Shown: piece after piece, positions 1 to 13,600 of the stretch
Numbering within the stretch: the stretch's first letter is position 1
Layout of the letters: every line of letters begins with the position of its first letter
Assembly (NCBI GenBank): GCA_963922205.1
Contig: CAWUHX010000396.1
Span: 62,001-126,000 of the forward strand
DNA: 64,000 nt
Origin: Romanomermis culicivorax
Lineage: Eukaryota; Nematoda; Enoplea; Mermithida; Mermithidae
Reading direction: 5' to 3'
Notes under the pieces: model-generated
The model's input: only the letters and a program-made list of their open reading frames with translations
Database searches by the model: none
What the model was told of the DNA's origin: nothing
Position numbers and translations under genes: made by a program

Positions 1-1128
1 CAATGCTGACTATTTTTTTCTAAAATCAATGAAAATTGGCACTTTAGACTATTTTTGTACGAAAATACCAGAAAATTGTTACATTTCGGCTTTTCATTGC
101 ATAGAGTGAGGTGCCAAAGGCATTTAGACGAAGATTCCTGGAGGGATTCCTGTGGCTGCATACATCGTTCAATTACGACAAAGTTATTATATCTGATTGA
201 AACCATTTGATATATGAAAGCGTTTATAACCCTTCATTTTCCCCATATTTGTGAGCTTCCGAAATGTTGGAAAAAAATTTTGATACCCTTGTTTAGATTT
301 TCAGCTGATGAATGATGGTAAAATGAGCCAATTAAGAAATACATAAAAATTTAACTATTTCGTATTCTGGAAAATCTAAGAATTCAAATTCTCGGATGAA
401 AGGAGACATGGCAGATGCATGAAGCAATCTCTTTTTTACGTGAAAGCCCAAAACTTTGTTCCCCACCTCGAAGTCCAAGCCAATTTTTCCCCCAATTAAA
501 TATAAGTCTCCAGAAACGATTTGAAGAAAAAACAGTGATCTGTTATGTTTTTAGTTCCGATCATTGCTGGCTGTCACTCATCTGATAAGTGGCCTAAAAA
601 CGTACATCTCGTCTTGAGTCACAAAGTTGAGGTTTAGCCCACCCGATGGTGGTCTACGCTGAATGCTCATTTTTTCTATGTATGCAGCTTCTACAATGAG
701 TCAAAAATTACTTATTTATCTCTTGTATGTCATATTATATTTTTATTGTGCTTTTGTCCTCTAACTAATGCGTTTTTCAGACAACAAAGGGTTTCTTGTT
801 TCACGACTCACAATAGTATGGTGAATGTGCTTTTCCAAGCATTTTTAATAGCTTTTACACAACGACTCATATTTCGTGGAGGAAATTTACAGTCGGTAAA
901 AAAGTTGTCATTCATTTTCTCCTGGGGACGACGGGATTAAAGTTTTGTTCAGTTTTTTAATGTTATTATAAATTGTTATTCTGTTCTTGTTAACAGCGGA
1001 TATTTAAGATGCAAATGCACTTCCCAAAGATTGAGTGACTGACAGGCGATGTCGTCGTTGTTGTTCTTTCCCGGCCTTTGTCACAAACTTCGCGAAATTT
1101 GATTATTGTTGTGCCGTCCATCTGTATC
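1..1128. other. Upstream intergenic region, no gene recognised
   Basis: AT-rich sequence in which I see no conserved coding block. Short open frames, such as one near 746-940, have no recognisable motif. From about 1,010 the composition becomes more GC- and CpG-rich, which could mark the promoter side of the metalloprotease gene. I could not identify a TATA box or initiator with confidence. Confidence 0.5.
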
Positions 1129-1221
1129 ATGTCGCATCGACGAACGCCTGATAATGTGTCTGCGCCACTTTGGCGCGCGAGTTTACTTTCGCCAGAGGAG
1201 GACATGCGTGTATATAGTTAT
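1129..1221 (+). CDS. Possible upstream coding exon of the ADAMTS gene
   Basis: An ATG at 1,129 opens a 31-codon frame beginning MSHRRTPDNVSAPLW. It stops at a strong donor (TAT|gtaagt, donor at 1,222). Joined to the acceptor at 1,668-1,669 (exon from 1,670) it reads in phase 0 straight into the ATG at 1,673. The ADAMTS signal peptide would then lie about 32 residues inside the protein and act more like a signal anchor. The stretch is GC-richer than its surroundings and its composition looks coding. No domain is recognised. It could instead be a 5'UTR exon, or an unrelated open frame beside a chance donor. Confidence 0.35.
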
Positions 1222-1672
1222 GTAAGTGAAAAGTAGATTTATCCCTGGAGAAAGTGAACTATTTACTTACTTTTTGCGTCGCTGCTGCTGTTGCTTTAGT
1301 TTGAGTGATAGGACAGCACATAGCCAACGTTAAAAATAAAGTCTTTCCATATTTACCGAACAAGTTTTCCTCCGTTTAACTTGTGTGCGTGCGGCTTTTT
1401 CAAGCTTGTTTTATTCTTTGACTTATATACATGCTCACAAAGTATACAACGTTTAATTAGTCTTCTATTTATAGCACCTGTTGTTCATCTGGATCGCTTT
1501 TTATTTCATTATGCGTTAGATTTGGTAACTTGACTCACTGTCGACCGCAAGAGGTGGGATTTTCGCTGTTGTTTTTTTACAGCGTGTTCTCGAAAAAGTT
1601 GCTGAAGTTCATCATATTTGTTTCAGGTAGAGAAACTCTGAATCACACAGAGTTTCATTGTTGGTTTAGAAA

Positions 1673-4600
1673 ATGAATGGACTTTGTCGCCTTTTGTCGG
1701 TCGTTTGTTTATCGTGCTTGATTTTCGCGCTTATTTTCAAGAGCGAATTCAAATTCGGCTCATTACATGAAAGTATGATCTCTAATCTAGCGTATATAAT
1801 TTTAATACTCCGTTATTTCCCTCTCATGTCGGCTAGTGTTCGGCCGAAATGTTGAAAAAAAATTGTCAATTTTTTTCTGAGCTCAGTGTTTCAAATCCAT
1901 TGATCCTTTAACATCTTGAAATTTTCGCCACCGCGAGCATGACTAAAAAGCGTGCCGTATCAAATTTTTCGAATGTTATTAGTGTCAAGAATGGAACGAA
2001 GATAGATTTTCACATGCACCTTACTCTATAGTTTCTGACCTTCGTATTATCAGTTCGGAAATATTTACTATTTCAGAAGCCAGTAGTCACCTGTTGATAC
2101 ATCCGATGATCGTTAGTTGTTCCTTGCCAAACCATATATTATACAAAGTAAATATTTTCGATAGACTTTTTTTATTAAACTTGACGGAATTCGACTACTA
2201 TGACAATCAATATCGTAATCACGGAAAATTCGCCAACTCCATTCTATCCTCGAACTTTATTGTTCAACATTTTGGTGGGAATGAACGAGAAACATTTCTC
2301 GAACAAACTACATTGAACCAATCTTCCAACAATAGTTGCTTATACAAAGGATATTTTTATTCCGTGGACAAGGAAGATCACCTTGTTGTCCGAGGAAATG
2401 CATTATTAGATATTTGCCGTGGATTAGTGAGTATTATTCTACTTTTGAAAGAAATCTACCAACATATCAAGAGGCTTTGCTGAAAGTCAATGATATAAAT
2501 AAAATTAGCATAAAATTAGTTCAACCTATCCTGAAATAAAATGTGCTGGCATACATAATACGTATAACTCGAATGTTAAAAGCATGCATATTGCGGAATG
2601 TCACTTTCTAACTACACATCCTATATAAAATGATGGAATGTCATTAGTGTTTCATTCCTCAATAGCTGGTTTCATCTTCCCACGTGCTTTTCCCCTTGAT
2701 AAAATGGAGCTGAGTTTTTTATTTATCTGTCAAAATCGTAAAATTTATATTCATGTTGGAAAGTCTTAGCTTAACCAAACTGGTCGATTTTCGAATTTCC
2801 TCATGAGATTTTGTTTTGGGTGGAAGGGTCTAGATCGGACATTTTTTGTCAATTTCTCAAAGTTCAGGTATGAATAAATCGTACATGTTACCGTATATTA
2901 CTTTATGCGCACAACTCTTCCCGCAGACGAACCCTAAATGCATAATCACTTTATCCTCCCCGCAGACAGACCCAAAGTGATAGATGGCCATCGCTTTTTC
3001 CTCGGAGTGAAAGTGTATAAGTTAAGATTAGGGTTCTATGCATGCTTTAATATATTTTCGCAAAAATATTGTCATATAATTAAATTAAATATAAAATGAA
3101 ATTTAATTTTGCAGGCTTTTGTTTCCGAAAAATCCAAATTTCCCTTCAGGTTTAACAAGTATACCTACACGTTATTTTATCAATGACATATGTGATTCCG
3201 TGCATTTGTGTGCTGTGATTCATAACATAACATAATGTTCAGTTAGCTTGAGTCTGAGACGACTGTTTACTTACCTTAACTGATTTTATAATTATCTTTT
3301 GTTTCGTGTTCTTAAGCCTGCGCATGCCTCATCTAAGAACTTGGTTGCTTTGCTTTTTTTAGTCTACAACATTTTCTTTCAGTTCAAATTTCTTCTTTTC
3401 TCCAGTGAAAGGTATATCTTTGCGTGTAACAACAGCATCGAAATCCAATCAAGCGCACACAATCAAGGAAGCTCCTGATAATTGTAATGTAGAATGAATA
3501 TATCTATTGAGCTGAAAATGGTAACAAAAAAGTTTCTTTTGTTCCAGGCTTTTTATTAGAGAAATATTGGGCTTAAAATTTTTTTCACGCCTCGCCCCCC
3601 CCCTCCGATTCCCCGAAAAAGTGTAGACGCTCTCCTCCTACCAGTGGCCAAAAATGTGATGTTTGATCAATTTTGCGTTTTATATATGTATGGGGTAAAT
3701 TAGAGATGAATGACTATTATAGAAAGTTTTGGCGAGGTGGTGTTTGAGGTTTTACCCTCCCCTATGTGCGTTTATGCTTGATGCTGCGTTTCCTTTCGTT
3801 GTTCCTTGCTTTTTTTGTTATATCACTACGATTGCTCCTGACTTCTTGACATTCCGCTCCATGTTTCCTTTTTCCGTTTTACTGAACTGGCTGAATTTCG
3901 TATAACTTGAGAGTCACACATAGCAAAATTCAAGTTTTCGATGAAGACTTTTGAATTACTCGTTCTCTTGTCCTTTTCTCTATTTTTAATCAAAGATTTG
4001 TTTCTATTGCTGACCTTACGTTGAATTTCTTTCTGTTATAACGTTTGTTTACTCATGTATATACGTTTTGTAACCTCAGGGTTTCTTATAACTTTTTGCC
4101 TTTCAGAACGGGTTTTTCGACTTAAATATTGGTTATATCGTAATCGAGCCCTTAATTAGCCAATTATCTCCACATTTGCACGTTCCAGACGGTCAACCTC
4201 ATTTATTCTACCGTTATAGCCGTAGTAGTCATTCTGCGGAAAATATTTTTACGTACGAAGAACTTTTAAAGCATCATGGTATGTAACGGGAACATTTTTT
4301 CGACTTCCTTAAATCAGATTTACGATTGTCGCATTATGTGCGCAAAAATTACATATCCGTCAACTCTTTTCTGCACTAAAATTAAGTTTATAAGTTACAA
4401 ACTATTATTTCTCATCAAAAAATAGATCAACTGGAGTTTAAAAATGTTGAAAATTAAGCGGAGCACGTGTCATTTGTCATTTAGAACACGTAAAAATTTG
4501 TAAAATTAGGCGGTTGTTAGTCCGCATATTTCACAAACAAAAAATTAGCGGAAAGGTTGTAAATATGACCTGTCCAACACTCGCGCCGAAGAGGAAAATC

Positions 4601-7600
4601 TAATGCTTCATTATTGCATGGCATTTTTCGATTTTGAAATACTCGTTTGAATAAACAAAACAATCCGAGGGCAAAAAGTTTGCAAACAGCAAATTCTACG
4701 TCTTTCAAATATTGTGTTGAAAGGCGCGATAAGTCACACCATTAAGAACAACGTGCGGAGTAAATAAACGTCAAAATAGCCGTATTTGTCTACGCGTTTA
4801 GATTAAGGATCAAAAGCCCCGAAAACTCTCCCGAAGTTTTCATTTCGGTTAGAAGAGAAAACAATACATCTTGGAACATTTAAAAAGCCGTGAAATGTTA
4901 GACCCGTTGACGAAATTGACCATAAAACTTTTGTTCGATAATTTTACATCAAAGTGTCGTAATTTTTTATCGAAATATGTACGTATTTTTGACATAAAAA
5001 AGTTTGTTTCGATTATTGCCGGAATCATTATCAAGGTTATCTATCTGGAATACGAACTCTTCCGAATTTTTTGATATAAATATTTTAACTGATTAGAGAA
5101 TTTCATCCGTCTTCTGAAAAGCACTGCTTCATTTTTTCTACGTTTTTTCAAGCTCGCTCTCTGAAACATTCATAAAGTAAACACAACCTTCCACACGTTG
5201 TGTGCGGTCTTTTTTATTCCTGTAATTTAATCATAGGCTTAAGGTTTATGACCTACTTCACTTCATTGCATTATTTCGATTGCGATCATTTTGGTTAAAA
5301 TAAACTTCTTCTCAATTTTCCTGACAGCGCAATCCAAACTGGCTTTTAAAAACTTTCCGTGCATTGTATAATTGCCGAATTATTAATTTAACGCTTTATG
5401 CTGTATAATTTATTGTTTATTCTAAAACTATCTATTAAAGTTCACGCAATACAATCTGAAATCTTCCAAAATGCGAAATTAATGTCAACTTGCCAAAATG
5501 AATTAGTCTAGAGACCTACGCGCTGTATAATTCCATTTCAAATATTTTTCACTCTATGCTGTGAAAAGCTTCAATGAAAAAAGGATTAATAAAATGAATG
5601 TACTGCAGTGCTTAGTAGTCTAGATTTTTAGAGTATCACGTAACAGCAAGTCTTAGTCAAACATCAAACAAACTGGGAGAGGAAGTGCCATTGAAACCAC
5701 CCCCTCCCCAAATCTTCGGCCATATAGCGAGCCATTGGGTGATCCCCACAGGATTTTTCAATCGTCTGTATCAGACAACCCCATGAGGAGGGGTATGAGG
5801 GGGTATTACCCCTACCTAATGTCTTTAAAATTGATCACTGGTCGCCTAATTTTGAGACAAAATCAAGTCTACCCCCGAAAATTTTGAATTTTACCCCTAC
5901 CTGAAAAATTTGACCTTGGGGACCTCTGATCTGTATGGTATTCATAGGAACCCATGTACTTTTGGTTGGAAAAATACTGAAAAATATCAATTTTTGATGA
6001 AAAATAATCATTTTTGGACAAAAAAATGATCAAAATGTCAATTTTTACGGCACTTTGCGCCTTCAATATTATTTTTTTACGTTTTTTAAAGACGAAAATT
6101 ACAATTCGTTAAACATTTTTTCGACTTTTCTGATGAAAAAATCTAATTTTTTTCTTAAAGAACTCTCCTACGGTTTTGGGCAATCGATGACCCTCCGCCC
6201 CAAATAAAGTCGCTTGCTTTTCCCCAGACCTCGGGGCTCTGTTAGACGTATGGTTATAGTGTGTTAATGGCAACTATTTTTCGATAAAATTTTATTTTTC
6301 TAGTGGTGCTGTATGATATAATGAGCATTAATTGAGTGTAATCAAACGATGGTTGACTTGACTAAAATCGAAATTATGACTTAAAATGCAATCGAGGGTC
6401 CTTGTTCACTGATTCTTACTAGCAAGAGTTTGTTTTTATATCTAAAACAGGTAATATGTAGAAAGATTTTGCGACTAAATGAAAACATCGTCATAGCTCG
6501 TTTGCTTTGAAATGACTGATGCATCGAAGTTGCAGCGAGATTTCTATTCAAAAATAAAAAACCTGAGGCTCACTGAACTTCCGCTGCGTTCGACATTTCA
6601 ACATAATGAATATAAAGCTGTGTCCGAAATTTGTCTGTCTTGAATCTGAGTCGGAAATTTGTGAATCATTTAGAAGTTTTTTGGCAGATGTTGGCCGTTT
6701 GCATAACACCGTGGAATTTATGCCAATGACGAAATTCGTAGTTTAAATTGTGGTTCCAGCATGAAGCATATCTTTGAACGCCGTACTTAGTGTTCTTTGC
6801 ATTCTTATTTAACATCAATAATTTTTTCTAACTTTAGATCTTGAACAGCAACCCGATTCGCTTCTCAACTCGACCGATTTGTTATCAAGCGATCGTAAAA
6901 TCAACAAACGATCACCAATTGGATCGATTTCCCACGATTTTACTGTCGAGGTTATGGTCGTTGCTGATTCGTATATGAAACGATATCACGGTTCAAATTT
7001 ACAAAATTATATACTAAGTTTGATGTCAATAGTGAGTTTTGTTAGTTCAATTGAATTATATTTCTTTGTATCTTACTTTTTTAGGTTGCAACTGTTTATA
7101 AACATCCAAGTCTGGAAGCTTCCATCAATGTTATCCTAGTTCGGTTAGTCGTCTTGGATAACGAAAAGGTAACAGAAAAATGTTTATTGATATATTTCCT
7201 TCATTCAATTTTTCGACCCTTTTCTCTTCTCAATATTTTAGGTCGGCCCCCGGATAACTAATAACGTACAAGAAACTTTACGCCATTTTTGTCATTGGCA
7301 GCAAAGCTTGAACGACAAAGATGAATATAGTTCCAACCATCATGACGTGGCAATTCTTTTGACACGGTTAGAATGTGACATTCATTGAATCGAACCATAA
7401 CATATTATTTCACTGCTAAACTAGATTCTCAGCGGTCTCTCATACCGAACACCGAATCGAAAAACATCATTTTCTTCAGTTTTTCTTTAAAATCTTAAAT
7501 TTTTCTTCTCATTCTACTTTGCATGTTGGATTTTAGATAATTTTTTCCGGATTCCAGTTATTTTTTAGGAAGATATCGCATTTTCATCAAATCATGACAA

Positions 7601-10600
7601 TTTATTCTTTACCGAGTAATCTAACATTGACTGTCTAAATCGTGACTTGCGTTGTGCAAACACTGATTTCTTTTTTGGCCCTCTTTGAACTACAGCTCGA
7701 TTTTTATGTTTAATTATATTGCACATACGTGCATATGGGAGGTTAAGGGGTAAATTCTCCTACCTGTGACCCTGGACACCCACATGGCCCGAAAAAATCG
7801 TCAAACACTCCCCTCCCTGAAATTTTTCCAGGACAGTTTTTTATGATTTTTATGCATATTGTGTATGAAAATCATGTTTGTGAAGCTTTCTTTTGGTTTC
7901 TTTGCTCGATCATCCCCTTCGATGATAAGTCCGGGGTCCCTGCCACCCGGAAAATTATTGCCATGCATATCTGATATAACCCAACAAAACAGATGATTTT
8001 TATTTCTTGCAAAATTCTTAATTTTGTTCGCTTATCCTATTGTATTACTGCCTTTTATAGTAAAATTGAGTAGAAGTAAAGTGGAATAAGGCAATCAAAT
8101 ATAAATTTTCATTATGCTATTGGTAATTAACAATCAATTTCAGGTTATTTTATTCAAATTCTTGTTTCTTTAGCGAAATTATTATTTCTTATCTGTTGAA
8201 TTGTGTCTCTTTTTTCAGATTGGACATGTGTCGAGCGCCTGGAAAATGCGACACTTTAGGTACACAGGAATGAGTTTTATGTTGCAAGATGTTGGTAGTG
8301 AACAAATAACATTACAAAATTGTTTTCATATGCAGATTATTCGATACAACGTGATTCGTTTGTTGATAAATTTTCTAGAAACATTGCTGATATATAGTAT
8401 CATGACATATCTATATCACCTCTTTTTTTGATTAAATTTCAAAATTTTCTTTCGAAAAAAAAATTACGCTTGATTTTATGCTAAATTTAAAGAAAGCTTG
8501 TGAAGAGTGTTGAGAAATTTCGGATTGTGCCTATACGAACTACTTCATAAAATACTCTAAATTGACTTTTAAAATGAAAAAGCTCCCCTTCCATCCAACT
8601 AACAAGCGTCATTACTTACCGGTTTATTTTTATATTTTCATGAATTTTGCACTGTCATACAAAAATGGTTGATTTTAAGGCTTGGCCGAATTGGGAACAA
8701 TGTGTGATTTTGAGCGAAGTTGCACCATCATCGAAGATAATGGCTTGAGTGCTGCGTTCACAATCGCTCATGAGTTAGGACACACGTAAGATAAAGATTA
8801 TACTTTGGATTTCATCATTTTCTATTTTTTGCGAAGTTTGGTTCGTCATTTCATAACCACTTTTCATTGCCCAATTTTTGAAAAAATGTGGTACTTTAAT
8901 GTCTGCTTTCTCGAGCAACAAATTTTGCTATTCTGAATCAATTTTCTGCAGCTTCAACATACCGCATGATGACGAAAAGAAGTGCTCCGATTACATGAGC
9001 TTGGATTCGTTCAACTTCCATATAATGGCGCCCACATTAGAGTACAATACCCACCCTTGGTCGTGGTCATCATGTTCTATGAATCTTTTGCATCATTTTC
9101 TGAGGTACATGATATTAAATTTTCTTTGATCTCAATGTGTACGTTTGTTTTTTAGCAGCGAAAAAGCTACCTGCCTGTTCAACAAACCCGTCCAACAAAT
9201 GTACGTTGATCAAACGTCTATCAATGCCGCGCCCGGTTTAAATTTCAGCGTGAATCAACAATGCCAATACGTTTTCGGAGTGAATTCAGAACTTTGTCCT
9301 TACATGGTAACCAGAATATAAGCTAGAATAGGGTGGAGGGTCCAAATAATCAGTATCCTTTCTAGATGCTCCATATCATAGTTATATCGAAACATACATG
9401 TATCGCAGCTCCTAGCGACCTTTTAGGACGAGAGGGTCGTCGATTTCCCAAAATTTTAGGGGTTGTTGAAGAAAGAGAATTCGATTTTTGGCCAGAAAGG
9501 TCCGACACGGTTCGAAAAAAATTGCAGTTTTTTAAACTGTAAAAATGTATTTATGACGTGAAGCGCCGAAAAATTGACATTTTTAGCCGTTTTTTGTTCA
9601 AAAATGACAATTTTTTATTTAAAAAATTGAAATTTTTAGGTTTTTTCCAACCAAAACTATTGGGACCGCCTATGACTACCATATGGCTACCTATATGATT
9701 GGCAAAGCCATATGACGGAAGATTTCTTGGGAACATGTATGTGTGTGTATGCGTTCATTTCTCGTGTTCTTCGTTGGAATGAATTTTGTTCGGTATTCCA
9801 ACGTTGTGCATTGTTTCAAAATGCGGAAATATCTTAGCTTGAAAGATTCTGCATATTCCTGACGGAATCAAGAAAATCTAATAATTTAATGTCAATCGTT
9901 AATATATAATCAAATTTCAAAGGACTCGGAAAATAATACAATAATGATTTTCTGATCGGCTTCATTGAGGGTTTTGAGTGATCCTGCTGCACTCTTATAC
10001 TTCTAATATTTGAATTTTGCCAGGAAACGTAAAATTTACCAATTGTTTTTTGAATTAATGACCGGATTCGTATCTTATGTTTTTTTATATCTGATTGATG
10101 TTGTTATAATCCCCGAAGAAGCGTTCTCAGGTTAAAATTATATGTTGCTAGTTGAGATTAGAACGGTCTGCTCCGAAGCATCCAAGGAGACTTTTTTTAC
10201 AGCCCGTATGTAAGCTTTTGTGGTGCACGAGCGCAAGTCGATACAGGTCATATTCCGGATGTCGAACCCAGCATACACCTTGGGCTGATGGAACTCCATG
10301 TTCTCAGGAAAAAGTAAGTTTTCGTCAAGTTCTATCTTGTTACTCTTTTAAATACATTTTCGCTTTTCATCGATAATTCCTAAGTTCGTTGAGAATTGTA
10401 AGATTCACAGCAGTTCTATCTAAATCTAGTGCAAATTTCTCAGGAAACTCAGGTGGGAAGGTCTGCTACTCTTCATGCTTTTATACTGTGTCAATAGGTT
10501 TCAATAGATATCACTTGAATGTTTCAAGTTACTAACTTGCGCGGTTGATGGTTTTTAATAATTTCTTTAATAGATACAATAATAATTTTGTTTACAAAAT

Positions 10601-13600
10601 GTTTCGGGGCATAGTGTATCTCTTCATTTTCTATGTAGCAGTATTTGACTCGTTTTCAACTTTACGAAAATACATCGGCTTCGTGATGGTGTTGAGCTTA
10701 ACTCTACTCTTCTATAAATTATGCACTCAAATAGAAAATTTTTGATAGATGCGCATTAAATAAAGTTAGTTTTTCGTTGAAAAACGATGAATAATTTATT
10801 AAGTCATTTATTATCCCCTATAATTCTCTAAAAAATGGTACCTAAAGTTTGTGTTTCTATCACGTTATTATATTCTAAAGCTTGTGTGTGGTTTATATGA
10901 ATATTGACTATTTTCTTTTTTTATCTACCTAAAGAATTCACCGTCTTTTTTGCAGTGGTGTTATCGTGGGGAATGTGTAGGCATCGCGCCTCACCAGTTG
11001 GAATCGGTAGAGGGATCGTGGAGTTTATGGCAAGACTGGAGTCCGTGTTCCCGAAGCTGTGGCGGTGGCGTAGAGAGAAGCGGACGTGACTGCGATTCGC
11101 CACGGTTTGTTTTATGACTTTTTTGCTCACATTTGAATTTTTGCATGAATTTTGCTCAGAAAATTTGCCAGATTGTTTTCAGCCGCAAACTTTTTTGTCT
11201 AAAAAGAAAATTATGCCTGTTTCTTCCCTGACTTCGTGGAAATTTAAAGCATTTTACATTTTTCGCAATCCGTAATTCTATCGAGTCATGCAAATAACGA
11301 AAAATCCTGCAAGGACAATACATATACATATACAGCAATTTTCTGAATGATATAACGTTTATTTGACTTTTTCGTCAGGCCGGAAAATGGCGGAAAATAT
11401 TGTATTGGTATCCGAATTCGTTCTCGATCCTGTAATTTACAGGTAAATGTTTAAAGATTTTTAATATACAGATTTGATATCAACTACATTGCTGTAAGCA
11501 CAGAACTTGCTGATTCATAATTCTCTAGGAATGTCCTTCTGACAGTGTAGATTTTCGCGATGCTCAGTGTTCACAGTTCAACAAAAATCATACGATCCCT
11601 AACGTTGCAAGCAGCGTTCAATGGGTTCCCAAAATTGTCGGCGGTAATTTCCTCTAAATTTTTTTGCGCATCATTTTCTCGGCACTAACCTTATTTATTT
11701 TTCTAATTAGTGCAGCGAAAGGACATGTGCAAATTGTTGTGCTCGTTAGAGCATCGACCTGAATTCTACGTGCTTAAACCGAAAGTAATCGACGGCACGA
11801 GTTGCGGCACCGATTTCGACGGCATATGCATTGATGGAATATGTGAAGTTTGTCAGATTTGAATTTCTCATCCAAATTTGTCTGTATTCTACTTTTAAAT
11901 TCGAAATTCATATACTCATGTTCCATTCATTGCCTATTATTTAACGTTTTAACGTTAGGATGCTGGCTGTGACGGTATTTTGGGATCGCCTTTGCTGCGA
12001 GATTCTTGTGGCGTATGTGGTGGAGATGATAGCTCTTGTAGATTGATAACGAATTCGTTCAATGGGAAAACTTCTTACGGTAAAAATGATATGTTATATG
12101 CATCACTTCTACTTACTATGAATTACTTTCGTGACGTGTTACCTTGATTTTTAAAACTCGGATGACGTAGTGTTAGAAAACCCGATTTCTTGATTATAGA
12201 TTTAATTGTAATGAAAACAAAAACTTTGAATTTCTGTTATTGATTTTATTAATTTTCTTTATGATGTTAGGCTATAACCTCGTTGGTATTTTACCAATGG
12301 GTGCATCTAAACTAGAAATTCGTCAAACCTCGTGGAACGGGCGTTCCGATGACGATAACTACTTGGGTAAGATATGACGTGGAAGTCAAACTCTTGATTA
12401 TCTACTAAACCTGCTTATTGTCAGTGTTGATCACCGGGAAAGGAAAATTTTTGTTGAACGGGCACTTCCAAGTGTCTGTTTTTCCGCAACAAGTTCGCTT
12501 CGGAGATATTTTGATTGCTTACAGTGGATCGGGCAATGTCGTTGAAAAGATCAATTTCACGAAGCCATTGAAAGAACAGCTTAAATTATACGTAAGGTTT
12601 TCAAGTGATGGAAAAACGAAACCAAATTAAATTATACTGACTACAAATCCTCTTTTTATGCTCTAAAAGTGGAGCAGATCCTTAAGGTGGTAACTGCTTT
12701 AGCATCACTGAAATCTCATTAATCCTGATACGTTATGTACATTTGAGGTTCTATCGGTTGGACAGCTCAAATCGCCCAATATCACTTGGCAATATCTGAT
12801 TTCGGAAGCCAGTACTGTCAGTAAATATGAATGGAGATATTCAACCGACTGGACTGAATGCAACTCGACATGCAATGGTATGCACCAGAAGTATATTAGA
12901 ACAGCCAAATAGAACCTTTTTTTGGTTGAAAAGTACACAGAATTAGAAAAAATTGTATCTACTCAAATTGTTTTTTCCCACCTGCATTACACAACATAAA
13001 AATTGCTCCGAAATTTAATTGGTTGTACGCTTCCATTCGATTTTTCATTTAAGGCTCTAAAGAAAAAAGAATTATTTGCGTCGATAGCTCTTCAAATAAA
13101 CTCGTAAAAGATAGCAGTTGTTTTAACATTCCGGCTTTGACGAAACAATTAGAAGCTTGTAATATCAATTGTAAATTGAGGTAATTCTTTTTTTCCATTT
13201 TAACTATATGTTCAGATATTTCTTGTCGTTCTTTATCCACTAGTGATCTGTAAGCTGAGCATAGAACGTAGTTTACGAACAGACTTCGTAAAGGCTCTTC
13301 TAAATCGAAGCTAAAAAATTGAGTAAAGTTGTGAACTTTCCTCATCAAAGTTGTGTTATTGAAAACTTTGTTCTGAAAATCCTTGAAAATTTGGTTCAAT
13401 TCAAAACCTAGATGGGCCGTGAAGTCGTCGTCCACTTGCTCCGTATCGTGTGGCTCCGGTTTGAAAACGTACATATTCTCGTGCATCACTGAAAATTTCC
13501 TCGGATATCACGCTGATGAGATAGAAGTTGATGATGCTCATTGCCAAGATATTCCCAAACCACCTGAAGCTATCACCTGTTACGCCGATTGTTCTGGTTT

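Noticed and set aside
13049-13489. 146-codon open frame on the minus strand
   Set aside because: It is antisense to ADAMTS exons 20-21 and their intron, where the plus strand has phase-consistent TSP1 coding. It has no recognisable motif.
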